From contig NZ_JAUCMW010000011.1 in NCBI RefSeq assembly GCF_030372765.1, positions 62,001-126,000 on the forward strand: a stretch of DNA of 64,000 nucleotides, written 5' to 3'. Source of the DNA: Labilibaculum sp. K2S (GTDB taxonomy: Bacteria > Bacteroidota > Bacteroidia > Bacteroidales > Marinifilaceae). Shown here in pieces: positions 52,708 to 62,300 of the stretch. Positions within the stretch are counted from its first letter, which is position 1; each line of letters starts with the position of its first letter. Both the position numbers and the translations under genes were made by a program. Below the pieces are notes generated by a model that saw only the letters and a program-made list of their open reading frames with translations, was not told the origin of the DNA and made no database searches.

Positions 52708-53814
52708 TTATTTACTTTCATAGATTGCACCGAGTAATGCATTTTGTGATGCTCCTGTAACAGAAGGTAAATTTCCAGTTTGCTTATTTATTCTTTGCAT
52801 GGCTAACCAAGCGAATGCGATTGATTCAACAAGTTGCACCGAAACTCCAAGTTCATCTGTTGTCGATATTTTTACATTTGGCATGTGGTATTGGAGTCTT
52901 TCTAGTAGGTAATCATTATATGCACCACCACCACATGTATAGATTGCGTCAAGTTTAAGATTTGCCTTTATTAAAGAATTGGAAACTGTAACGGCAGTTA
53001 ATTCAAGTAATGTTGATTGGACATCGGCATTCTGATAAGTTGGTAATAGTTTGAGGTGATTGTTTAACCAGTTTAAGTTGAATAATTCTCTTCCGGTACT
53101 TTTTGGGGCAGGTTTTTCAAAGTATTCTTCTCTTAGCATACTATCTAATAGCTCAGGGATAATTTTGCCGGATTTGGCCAAATTTCCTCCCTTGTCAAAT
53201 TTTTCATTTTTGATTTTGTAAATCCAGGAGTCCATTAAACAATTTGCAGGACCGCTATCGAATCCAATTACATTTATTTCTTCATCTGCAGTAATTGTTA
53301 TGTTTGCAATTCCTCCCAAATTTAAAATTCCTCTTTTTTCCTTGGTTGAATTCAGAAAGGCTTGATGGAAAGCCGGTGTAAGAGGTGCGCCATTGCCTCC
53401 CATAGCCATATCCATTCGTCTAAAATCGGTCACCGTAGTAATTTTTGTTTTGGCAGCAATTAAATTGCCATCACCGAGTTGCATCGTGAAAGGATAATTG
53501 GATAAAGGTGAATGAAAAACAGTTTGGCCGTGACAGCCAATGCCTTTTATTTGGGAATGATGAACACCTGCTTTTTTAATTAAATTATTTGCCGTTTCCG
53601 CGTAGCATAGTGCTAGTTGATGATCAATTTCTCCCAGTGTAAGTAGATCGGTCTTGAATGTTCTTACTAATAGATCTAATTTTTCTTTTAAATTAATAGG
53701 AAAATCTTCTGAATGACTTTGGAGTACATTCACTTTTCCTTCACTGAAATTTACTAGAACAGCATCGATACCATCCATACTTGTTCCTGACATTATACCA
53801 ATATGTAAATTCAT
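52708..53814 (-). CDS. anmK: Anhydro-N-acetylmuramic acid kinase AnmK
   Basis: AnmK opens 1,6-anhydroMurNAc and phosphorylates it to MurNAc-6-phosphate, the MurQ substrate. Motifs: GIMSGTSMDGIDAVLV (phosphate loop), CHGQTVFHSP, TMQLGDGNLIA, TVTDFRRMDMAMGGNGAPLTP with the catalytic Asp, GGIANITI and TCGGGAYND. I start at the ATG at 53814 (MNLHIGIMSGTSMDG, 368 aa), since homologues begin right before GLMSGTS; the frame is open 14 codons further. It follows the serine hydrolase gene by about 70 bp. With AmpG and MurQ in the window the anhydro route is complete. Confidence 0.95.
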   Translation of the reverse strand: MNLHIGIMSGTSMDGIDAVLVNFSEGKVNVLQSHSEDFPINLKEKLDLLVRTFKTDLLTLGEIDHQLALCYAETANNLIKKAGVHHSQIKGIGCHGQTVFHSPLSNYPFTMQLGDGNLIAAKTKITTVTDFRRMDMAMGGNGAPLTPAFHQAFLNSTKEKRGILNLGGIANITITADEEINVIGFDSGPANCLMDSWIYKIKNEKFDKGGNLAKSGKIIPELLDSMLREEYFEKPAPKSTGRELFNLNWLNNHLKLLPTYQNADVQSTLLELTAVTVSNSLIKANLKLDAIYTCGGGAYNDYLLERLQYHMPNVKISTTDELGVSVQLVESIAFAWLAMQRINKQTGNLPSVTGASQNALLGAIYESK

Positions 53815-53887
53815 CTGATTGAATATGAAATTAAAAACATAGCTAAGTCCTATCATTTAGTAGGATATATGCTTCTTATAGAAGCAA

Positions 53888-55810
53888 TTAATTTGGCCAT
53901 TTACTTAGCGTTTTTTGTTTGTATTTTTCATTGAATACTTGAATTGCATCGTAGATTCCTTGATGGATTGAAATTCTAATGTTTTTTTCATAAATCTGAC
54001 GACTTTTTCTTGTTGGGTGAACTCTATTGGATAGGAAAATATAAAGCAAATTATTTTTTGGATCCATCCATGTAAAGGTGCCTGTGAAACCGGAGTGTCC
54101 GAAACTTTCGGCACTGGCCGAGTAGGCTGGGTAACACTTTTCAATCGATAATGTATCATTTCCAAGTAAAGGTTTATCAAATCCTAAACCTCGTCTATTG
54201 TTATTGTCTGGAAATTGAATTTTGGTAAATTCTTTCATTGTCTTTTCAGAGATATATCGTTTTCCACCATATTCTCCCATTTGTAAATACATTTGCATCA
54301 GCTTTGCTAAATCATTTGCCGTTGCAAAAAGGCCTGCATTTCCTGATATGCCCCCCATCATTGCACAGCCTTCATCATCTACATATCCATGTAGTTGTGT
54401 ATTTCGAAAATAGTTATCGTATTCCGTTGGAATTATTCTGGAAGCAGGATAGTTGTTGTGTGCGTTAAAATCTATCGTATAAGCACCCAAAGGTCTGTAA
54501 AATTCTTGCTTAAGATAATTGGGATATTCTTTATGGGTCATATTTTTAATCATTTCTGGAAATATAAAATAAGCCAGTCCTGAATATCGATATTCTTTTG
54601 TATTCAACAAGTCGGATTCTTTAATGCTTTTATATAATTTTTTTCTGTAATTTTTGTTTAGATACATTTGGGGAGCGACTTCAACAGAATATTTTTTTGT
54701 CTTTGTAAAGCTGAAAATGTGTCTTTTGAAGTTTTTATTCTCATCAATGGTGCTATTCCAAAATGGAATCCATGGGGCTAATTGAGCTTGGTGAGCAAGA
54801 ACATCTCTGAATAGAACATCAGCCTTATTCGACCTTTTAAAATCTTTCCAGTAAACGGATAATTTTTCATCTATATTGATTTTGCCTTCATCAACAAATC
54901 GCATAAGTGCAGGAAGTGGTCCTGTTATTTTAGTAACTGATGCCAAATCGTAAATATCGTCGGAGAGAACGGGTTCTAATTTTGCGTAAGTGTGAAAGCC
55001 AAAACACTTGTGATAAATCACTTTTCGGTCTTTAGCTATTAATATTTGACAACCAGGGAAAGCATTGTTTTCAATACCAAGTTGAGCAACTGAATCAATT
55101 ATATGATAAAGTGTTTCAGAATCAATTCCCGCCATCTCAGGGATAGTGTATTGAAATCGGATTGTTTCATCTAATGCAATATCAATTTCACTCTGGGATT
55201 TACAAACCGTTGGACTATGTTCAGAATAGGTAAGGCCTCCAAAAATAATTTGAGCTGCTACCTTATGAGTATCCTCTGTATTGTTATTTGAAAATAATAT
55301 TGTTGACGCACATTTGAAAATAGGGAGGGGTTCAATTATTTCTAGTGAGCCAAAAATGGAAAGTATAATATTGGGACAAGCTTCTAGCTTAGAAAGCAAT
55401 TTTGAGGCTTGTTCTAAATTTTTTGTTGTAATATCGTGAATACTGATTATTAAAATATCCTTATTTTTTAGTTGAAGATGGTCTAATTCATAATTGGTTG
55501 AGATAGAGTCGCTGTTAATTGCGATACAGCTAATTCGAGAATATTTTTTAAGCGTATTTTGAAAGGAAGAAAGTGTATTTATTGTGTCTATTGATATGGA
55601 AACAATTTTCTTATTATCTAATTCTCTTATAGGAATGAGTTTTTTTATGTTTTTGTTTATACAAACAGATGAATTGATTTTTTGAATATGGTTTATTATG
55701 GAATCCAGATTCTCAATTTCAGATTTTATGTTTGTAGAATCAATTGTTTGTGCCGTTGAATTTTGAACGGTATAAAATAGAAGAAGGAAAAGAATAACTG
55801 TATTTTTCAT
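53888..55810 (-). CDS. Exported serine hydrolase with GH3-C-like remnant
   Basis: A 640-residue exported protein. After a signal peptide (cleavage near STAQ) residues about 30-215 form a flavodoxin-like alpha/beta region (KDILIISIHDIT, PNIILSIFGSLEIIE, AAQIIFGGLTYS) that resembles the GH3 C-terminal domain. Residues about 240-630 are a class C beta-lactamase-like domain: FPGCQILIAKDRKVIYHK, DLASVTKIT with SxxK (Ser about 292), YRYSGLAYF and GHSGFTGTF. In relatives a NagZ-type GH3 catalytic domain of about 350 residues precedes these; here it is missing, leaving a start at the remnant. Bacillus AmiE, an amidase of the same fold, works beside NamZ and NagZ on muropeptides, so a D-lactyl-L-Ala amidase role is likely. 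Upstream of anmK in one operon. ATG at 55810 used; TTG two codons earlier. Confidence 0.82.
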   Translation of the reverse strand: MKNTVILFLLLFYTVQNSTAQTIDSTNIKSEIENLDSIINHIQKINSSVCINKNIKKLIPIRELDNKKIVSISIDTINTLSSFQNTLKKYSRISCIAINSDSISTNYELDHLQLKNKDILIISIHDITTKNLEQASKLLSKLEACPNIILSIFGSLEIIEPLPIFKCASTILFSNNNTEDTHKVAAQIIFGGLTYSEHSPTVCKSQSEIDIALDETIRFQYTIPEMAGIDSETLYHIIDSVAQLGIENNAFPGCQILIAKDRKVIYHKCFGFHTYAKLEPVLSDDIYDLASVTKITGPLPALMRFVDEGKINIDEKLSVYWKDFKRSNKADVLFRDVLAHQAQLAPWIPFWNSTIDENKNFKRHIFSFTKTKKYSVEVAPQMYLNKNYRKKLYKSIKESDLLNTKEYRYSGLAYFIFPEMIKNMTHKEYPNYLKQEFYRPLGAYTIDFNAHNNYPASRIIPTEYDNYFRNTQLHGYVDDEGCAMMGGISGNAGLFATANDLAKLMQMYLQMGEYGGKRYISEKTMKEFTKIQFPDNNNRRGLGFDKPLLGNDTLSIEKCYPAYSASAESFGHSGFTGTFTWMDPKNNLLYIFLSNRVHPTRKSRQIYEKNIRISIHQGIYDAIQVFNEKYKQKTLSKWPN

Positions 55811-56258
55811 GATCAATTTTAAATAAAGAGGTGAGGTTCAACGATATATTTAATGATGAACAGCTCCTAAAATTTATATTTTATTTGTTGTAGTTTTTAA
55901 GGATTTTTATTCAGCTATTAAATGATAGGAATGGATACTATCCATAGTATTTCTAATTTATAGGCTGGAACTTTTACACCAATATCGAAGCCTTTTATGC
56001 TTGAAGGTTCCAAATTGTGGTTGTCAATTGAACTAGCATTGGATCGGCATCGTTTTAATCTGTAAATAGAAACAAGCTTTTTTTAGTCACATAATCGTAT
56101 CTTCTCTAATGTGTTGGCTATACTTTCCCTAAGCATATTATAAATTTACATAGCTAAAGTGAATTGATGAGCGATTTTTTATGAAACTTTCATTTGTAGT
56201 AAGGCATTTAGTTTGATAATCGTCTTGATCTAAATTCATAGATCTTGTATTTTTAATA

Positions 56259-56266
56259 CAAATATA
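56259..56266 (-). promoter_or_regulatory. Probable -7 element of the serine hydrolase/anmK unit
   Basis: CAAATATA reads TATATTTG on the minus strand. It would leave a leader of about 440 bases. Operator site 6 covers the -33 region. A closer promoter is possible but not seen. Confidence 0.35.
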
Positions 56267-56278
56267 AATTAATTAATC

Positions 56279-56293
56279 ACATGTAATACATCT
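56279..56293. promoter_or_regulatory. Shared operator motif, site 6
   Basis: CACATGTAATACATC shares the 11-mer ACATGTAATAC with site 5 at 56975. It lies in the likely -33 region of the leftward promoter at 56259. Confidence 0.5.
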
Positions 56294-56467
56294 TACATGG
56301 TAATTTGTTTATGGTGAATATTTTTATGATGATATTTTTCGTCATTTAAATAAATTAAAATATTACAGATCTATGTGACTATATATACGAAATATTTTGT
56401 ATCGTATTCTTTTTTATAAAGATAAATTTGATGAAATATTTTTTATTAGGTTAACTGATAGTCTTTT

Positions 56468-56480
56468 GTCATACATGTAG
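56468..56480. promoter_or_regulatory. Shared operator motif, site 4 (inverted)
   Basis: GTCATACATGTAG reads CTACATGTATGAC on the minus strand, followed by AA, matching sites 2 and 3 at the core TATGAC and ACATGTA. It is oriented towards the serine hydrolase/anmK unit. Confidence 0.5.
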
Positions 56481-56778
56481 ATTTATTTATGAAAATTTCT
56501 ATCAAATTATTTCGTGAAAAATTGGTTGTTTGAATTTGAGTAATAGGAATAATATAAGGTACAAGTGTTGATGGAATGGATTCTGTATTGGTTTATTTTA
56601 ATAGCAGTGCATGTTATTAAAGGTATTTTGTGGAGTTCGCTCTAGATTGGAGAAATGACATAATTGACTTGCTTGTTGATTATACCATTGATATGAATGA
56701 ATCTTGAGAAATTGATCATCATCTTGCGGTTGTTTATTCGGGAAGTGCAAATAATTTTTAGATAAAGTAGTTAGAGGT

Positions 56779-56820
56779 CAGTAGATCAATTCACATCTAA
56801 TATTATGAATTGATCTACTG
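56779..56820. repeat. Perfect 15-bp inverted repeat
   Basis: CAGTAGATCAATTCA, 12 bases, then TGAATTGATCTACTG. No T run follows directly, so it is not a typical terminator. It could be an operator for a dimeric regulator or a structured RNA element 185 bp before the NlpC/P60 gene. Confidence 0.6.
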
Positions 56821-56935
56821 GTCATTGAAGAATTTTTTTCGGATGTTTAATATATTATTATTTCCTATTGTTTAGCATATTTTTGATTTGTGAAATTGGT
56901 GTAATAAGAATGTTTTGAAACATGTGGCTAATTGT

Positions 56936-56966
56936 CTTGTAATTTAATTTTAGAATTCTATATTTG
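56936..56966 (+). promoter_or_regulatory. Promoter of the NlpC-epimerase-SusCD operon
   Basis: CTTG at 56936-56939, 19 bases, then TATATTTG at 56959-56966. Transcription should begin near 56973, where operator site 5 starts, 32 bases before the ATG. Confidence 0.65.
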
Positions 56967-56974
56967 TATAGATG

Positions 56975-56987
56975 TAACATGTAATAC
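56975..56987. promoter_or_regulatory. Shared operator motif, site 5 (NlpC-SusCD)
   Basis: TAACATGTAATAC followed by CA covers the predicted transcription start. The position suits repression of the NlpC/P60-epimerase-SusCD operon. Confidence 0.58.
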
Positions 56988-57004
56988 CAATTAATTCCTA
57001 GAAA

Positions 57005-58177
57005 ATGAAATACTTTCTTATTCTAATAATTTTTGTAATCGCTTGCTCTTGTAATAAGGAGAATCAACTTTTAATTGAAGCAAACAATATTTCCAAACTG
57101 ATAGAGGCTAAATATTCACCAGATCAAAGAGAAGCTGTTTTTCAACCTTCGTTCTTTTTCGAAAACAATAAATTGATAGTAGGAGGAGAAACTAGTGAGT
57201 TGATAGCAAAGCAAGCTTTGTATACTGCACTTGAAAAGTTAGATGTTAAAATAATAGATAGCTTAGAATTATTGCCAGAAGAAAAATTAAAGGACAAAAA
57301 TTGGGGTTTAGTTAATCTGAGTGTGGTTAACCTAAGAGCTCATTCCAGACATTCGGCAGAGCTTGTTTCGCAAGCTATTTTAGGAACTCCTGTTAAAGTT
57401 TTAAAAGAAGAAAATTCATGGTATTTGATACAAACTCCCGATCGGTACATTGCCTGGGTTGACGGAGCTGCAATTGCTTTAAAAACAGGAAGCGAAATGG
57501 AGGTGTGGAGGAATTCAAACAGAGTAATCTTTCTTCCTGATTTCGAAGTTGTAAAAGATCCGGGACAAAATGAGGTGGTGACTGATTTGGTTGCAGGGGC
57601 AATTCTCGAAGTTGGGAAAGAGAATCAGAACAGTTATGATTTGACTTTACCTGATGGAAGAAGAATACAAGTTGAAAAATCGAATTGTGAGTTGCTTTCT
57701 GATTGGAAAACAAGGGGGTTGAAAGATGCATCTATTTTAACCAAAACAGCAAAGCAATTTCTTGGTCGCCCTTATTTGTGGGGTGGAACTTCAGTAAAGG
57801 GGGTAGATTGCAGTGGATTTGTCAAATCAGTTTATTTTATAAACGGGATCATTTTGGCCCGTGATGCATCATTGCAGTTTCTTCATGGAGATACCATTTC
57901 TCCAGGGCAGGGATTTTTAAAGTTGGCGGAGGGAGATCTGGTTTTTTTCGGAAGAGCTGGAATAGATGAGAAACCAACGAAAGTTACTCATGTGGGGATG
58001 TATATGAATAAAGGAGAATATATTCATTCTTCAGGCCGAGTTAGGATTAATAGTTTCGATCCAAAAGCAGAAAATTATAATGATTATAGATCGGTAACCT
58101 GGCTGGGTGGCCGTAGGATTTTAAGTCGAATAGGAGAATCAGGAATAATTAGAGTTTCTGAGCATCCATGGTATTAG
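57005..58177 (+). CDS. NlpC/P60 endopeptidase with SH3 domains, lipoprotein
   Basis: A 390-residue cell-wall peptidase. A lipoprotein signal (FVIACSC, Cys14 or Cys16) is followed by two bacterial SH3-like domains (about 80-225: VNLSVVNLRAHSRH, TPVKVLKEENSWYLIQT) and the NlpC/P60 domain: YLWGGTSVKGVDCSGF with nucleophile Cys269, THVGMYM (His329) and EYIHSSG (His341). It matches the YkfC-type enzymes that cut gamma-D-Glu from diaminopimelate in peptides with a free N-terminal L-Ala, releasing L-Ala-D-Glu. The next gene, 7 bp downstream, encodes the epimerase for that dipeptide, which strongly supports the assignment. First gene of the operon, with promoter and operator directly upstream. Confidence 0.92.
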   Translation: MKYFLILIIFVIACSCNKENQLLIEANNISKLIEAKYSPDQREAVFQPSFFFENNKLIVGGETSELIAKQALYTALEKLDVKIIDSLELLPEEKLKDKNWGLVNLSVVNLRAHSRHSAELVSQAILGTPVKVLKEENSWYLIQTPDRYIAWVDGAAIALKTGSEMEVWRNSNRVIFLPDFEVVKDPGQNEVVTDLVAGAILEVGKENQNSYDLTLPDGRRIQVEKSNCELLSDWKTRGLKDASILTKTAKQFLGRPYLWGGTSVKGVDCSGFVKSVYFINGIILARDASLQFLHGDTISPGQGFLKLAEGDLVFFGRAGIDEKPTKVTHVGMYMNKGEYIHSSGRVRINSFDPKAENYNDYRSVTWLGGRRILSRIGESGIIRVSEHPWY

Positions 58178-58184
58178 AAAGATT

Positions 58185-59324
58185 ATGACTATAGACAGAA
58201 GAAAATTTTTAGGAAATACTGGTTTGTTGGCTGGAGCTGCACTTTTGCTTCCGGCAATGAATTCTTGCGGAGGAACAGGAACAGGTAAATCAAAACATTC
58301 AGGAACCGGATTGAAACTTAGTTTCGAACCTTATGAATTGCAGTTGAAACATGTATTTACTATTGCATCTTTTTCCAGAACAACTACCCCGGTTATGCTT
58401 ACCAAAATTGAGTGGGATGGAATTGTTGGTTATGGAGAAGCTTCCATGCCTCCTTATTTAGGAGAGTCTCACGAGACTGCAACTAAATTTTTAAGTAGTT
58501 TAAAACTGAAACAATTTTCGGATCCATTTCGCTTGAATGAAATTCTAAGTTATGTTGATTCTGTTGCCGAAGGTAACTGTGCCGCAAAAGCATCAATTGA
58601 TATCGCTTTGCATGATTTGGTAGGGAAATTATTAGATAAACCTTGGTTTAAAATATGGGGATACAATCAGGAGGATACTCCGGTAACCACATTCACCATT
58701 GGGATGGATAAACCTGATGTGGTAATTGAAAAAGTGAAAGAAGCTTCTCCTTATAAAATGTTAAAAGTGAAAATTGGGAGGGGTACCGATGAGGAGATGA
58801 TTAATACAATTCGAAAAATTACAGATGTGCCTTTGTGCGTGGATGTGAATCAGGGATGGAAAGACAAACAAGAGGCTTTAGATAAAATTCATTGGTTAAA
58901 AGAGCAGGGAGTTGTTTTTGTTGAACAGCCAATGGACAAGCACAATTTGGAAGATATGGCTTGGTTGACGCAGCACAGTCCCTTGCCTACAATTGCAGAT
59001 GAAGCCATTCAGCGATTGGATGATGTGGCAAAATTGCATGGAGTTTATTCCGGGATCAATATCAAATTGATGAAGTGTACCGGAATGCGAGAAGCTCATA
59101 AAATGATGAATGTAGCCCGTTCATTGGAAATGAAAGTGATGATAGGATGCATGACCGAAACGTCTTGTGGTGTTAGTGCAGCAGCCCAGCTGTCGCCTAT
59201 GGTTGATTGGGCCGATTTGGATGGAAATTTATTAATATCAAACGATCCTTTTAAAGGAATTGAGGTTCAGGACGGAAAAGTTATTTTGCCCGACCTACCT
59301 GGAATTGGAGTTACAAAAATATAA
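58185..59324 (+). CDS. L-Ala-D/L-Glu (dipeptide) epimerase, Tat-exported
   Basis: An enolase-superfamily enzyme that turns L-Ala-D-Glu into L-Ala-L-Glu so that ordinary peptidases can use it. The N-terminus TIDRRKFLGNTGLLAGAALL is a Tat signal, and PAMNSCGG follows with a possible lipidated Cys, so this copy works outside the cytoplasm. Catalytic residues: KxK in MLKVKIG, metal ligands in CVDVNQGW (Asp), FVEQPM (Glu) and TIADEA (Asp), and the second base Lys in NIKLMKC. The C-terminal MIGCMTETSCG is typical of dipeptide epimerases. Bacteroides thetaiotaomicron has a comparable epimerase (BT1313). Directly follows the NlpC/P60 gene, which makes its substrate. Confidence 0.93.
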   Translation: MTIDRRKFLGNTGLLAGAALLLPAMNSCGGTGTGKSKHSGTGLKLSFEPYELQLKHVFTIASFSRTTTPVMLTKIEWDGIVGYGEASMPPYLGESHETATKFLSSLKLKQFSDPFRLNEILSYVDSVAEGNCAAKASIDIALHDLVGKLLDKPWFKIWGYNQEDTPVTTFTIGMDKPDVVIEKVKEASPYKMLKVKIGRGTDEEMINTIRKITDVPLCVDVNQGWKDKQEALDKIHWLKEQGVVFVEQPMDKHNLEDMAWLTQHSPLPTIADEAIQRLDDVAKLHGVYSGINIKLMKCTGMREAHKMMNVARSLEMKVMIGCMTETSCGVSAAAQLSPMVDWADLDGNLLISNDPFKGIEVQDGKVILPDLPGIGVTKI

Positions 59325-59364
59325 ATGATTTAGAATTATTTTTTACTAACCAAAAATTAATACA

Positions 59365-62300
59365 ATGAGAAAAATTGCATGTATTACCCTAATCATGCTT
59401 CTTGGTTGGCAAGTATCCTGGGCACAGGATTTGCTGGTTAAAGGCAAGGTTACGGACAGTGATAAGGTATCTTTACCCGGGGTATCCATTGTCAAAAAAG
59501 GAACATCGACTGGAACCATTTCAGATATAGATGGAAAATACGAATTGAAAGCAGAGGTTGGTACTACCTTGGTATTTAGTTTTGTTGGGATGGAACCTCA
59601 AGAGATTCAGGTTGATGATCAGGAAAATATTAATGTAGAGCTTGTTGCTCAGTCGGTTGGAGTTGGAGAGGTAGTTGTAACAGCTATGGGTATCAAGAAG
59701 GATAAAAAAGCCTTGGGGTATGCCGTACAAGCCGTAGATGCAACCGAACTTTTAGAAGGAAACCAAAATAATTTGGTAGGTGGTCTTCAAGGAAAAGTGT
59801 CGGGTGTTACAATTGTTAATTCTGGTGGAGCCCCAGGCTCCTCTGCTGTAATTCTGATTCGTGGAGGGACTTCAATTACGGGTGATAATCAACCATTATT
59901 TGTAGTCGACGGTATTCCTATTGATAATTCAACCAGCTCAAGTCTGGAAGTTGCGAGTGCTAACAGAGCCTCTGACATTAACCCTGAGGATATTGAAAGT
60001 ATTTCGGTACTAAAGGGAGCTGCAGCTGCGGCACTTTATGGAATACAAGCTGCTGAAGGTGCGGTTATTATTACAACCAAAAGAGGGAAAGCAGGGGCGA
60101 GTGTTATTAGTTATTCAGGTTCAATGTCTGTTAATCAGGTTCTTGGAACTCCGGATATTCAGACACAATATGGACAAGGTAAACAATTGGTGAGTGCCCA
60201 AGGTACTACAATTGATACCGATTCTGAATTTTCATGGGGAAATAAATTGGCTTCAGGTGCTTCCGTTTATAAAAATATTGAAGACTTTTACAGTACAGCT
60301 ATAACACAAAATCATAACGCTAGTTATTCTGGTGGTACTGAGAAAGGAAACATATATATTTCAGTAGGAAATGTATCGCAGGATGGTGTGGTCGAAGAAA
60401 CAAGCTACGATAAGACTTCTTTTAAGGTTAATGCAAATTCTAATTTTAATGAGAAATTAACTTTAGGTGTATCGGCCAATTATATTACCACTAAAACAAA
60501 AAGTACAAAACAAGGTAATGCTTCAGGAAGTAGTTTCAAAAGTTTATTAGCTTATCCGGTTAATATAGATGCTAAAGATTATTTAAATACAGATGGATCT
60601 CAAAAACGTTTTTTTGCATCACAAGAATTTGACAATCCATATTGGAGTATTCACAATAGCCCGAATACTGATGAGGTGGATCGCCTTATTGGAATTTTGA
60701 GTTTAAATTATGATTTCTGTGAAGATTTAAGTTTATCCTATAAACTTGGAATTGACCATTACAATCAATTTAATAAGAAAATTACAGGAGATGATGGTTT
60801 CGTTGAAAATCGTGAAAGTGGATACATTAGTCAATTTGAAAAGGAACACTCTAAGCTGACATCAAATTTATTCTTAACCTATCAGAAAAAAATTACAGAT
60901 GATTTTTCATTGGATGCAATGGTAGGTAATTCTGTTGAAGAGTTAGATATAAGAACAACCTATACAAACGGAGATGGATTTCAAGCTCCTGGTATTTATA
61001 GCATTGGAAATGTTCTGATTGAAAATCAATCGATAAGAGAATTAATTACTCGTAAACGAACTGTAGGTTTATTTGGAGAATTAAAGCTAAGTTGGCAAAA
61101 TGTGCTGTTCTTAACAGCCACAGGAAGAAACGACTGGTCATCAACATTACCAAAAGATAAAAGATCTTTTTTCTATCCATCTGTTGGAATGTCTGCTATT
61201 GTTACCGATTTTTTAAAGAACAACGGCACAGATATTACTTCTCCATCAGGACTTAATTATTTAAAATTGAGAGCTACATGGGCAAAAGTTGGTAAGGATG
61301 CTCCTATTGGTGCATTGGAAAGTTCTCTGGGGACTAATATTAATGGTTTGGCTAGTTCTGCGTATACATGGAATGGTGTTGATGTTGGAAATCCGGATTT
61401 GGAACCAGAGTTTACCAATAGTTATGAGGTGGGAGTCGATACCAGATTTCTTCACAATAGAATTGGACTTGATTTGAGTTATTATTACAGTAAATCTGAA
61501 AATCAAATATTAGAAGACATTAGGGTTCCGCCTACAACAGGGACTTTTTATGCTACTCTTAATGGAGGATCTATTGTAAATAAAGGTTTGGAAGCAATGC
61601 TTTCTCTAAAAATATTTCCAACAACATCTAAATTTAGATGGGATATGGATTTGAATTTTGGAATGAATGATAGTAAAGTAAAAACTCTTCCTGGTTTCTT
61701 AAACGAAGTTTACCTATCTGATTCCTGGACATTTAATAGTTCTGCTGCAGGAGCCGCTGTCCTAGATGGGTCATTATTTTGTCTTAGAGGTAAACGTCCG
61801 CAACAAAATGAAAAAGGTGAAGTTGTAATTAATTCTAACGGATTACCCACTCTGCAAGATGCAACATATGATGATGTAAATCGAATTCCGGATTGGACAT
61901 TGGGAATTACGAATTCTTTAAGTTACAAAAACTTTAGATTGTCATTTTTGATTGATATCGTGCAAGGTCAGGAAGTTTATAATGCTACAGAGTCGGCATT
62001 ATCTTATTATGGACTTAGTGAAAATACGCTGGACAGAGGCGAATCGGTAATTTTACCTGGCGTTGATGTGAATGGAAATGCAAATCAAATAGCTGTTGTA
62101 AAAGATCAAAGCTATTATCAGAAATACTATTCTTTAAATTCTGAGAACTTTGTAGAGGATGGATCCTTTGCCAGATTAAGATATGTGACCTTATCCTACA
62201 AATTTCCACAAAGAGTATTGGATAAATTATCGCTGACTGCATTGGAAATTTATGCAACAGGAAGAAATTTGATCACAATAACCAATTATAGTGGTGTGGA

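Larger units (their letters stand above)
55817..57004. other. AT-rich intergenic region, 1.19 kb
   Basis: The longest gene-free stretch, between the divergent serine hydrolase/anmK unit and the NlpC-SusCD operon. Stops are dense in all frames. It holds three copies of the operator motif, one promoter for each direction, and a perfect 15-bp inverted repeat, listed separately. I see no convincing small gene or known RNA. Confidence 0.6.

Noticed and set aside
55817..57004. Hidden small gene or riboswitch in the longest gap
   Set aside because: All frames are closed by dense stops, and no known riboswitch core was recognised; only motif sites and an inverted repeat could be supported.
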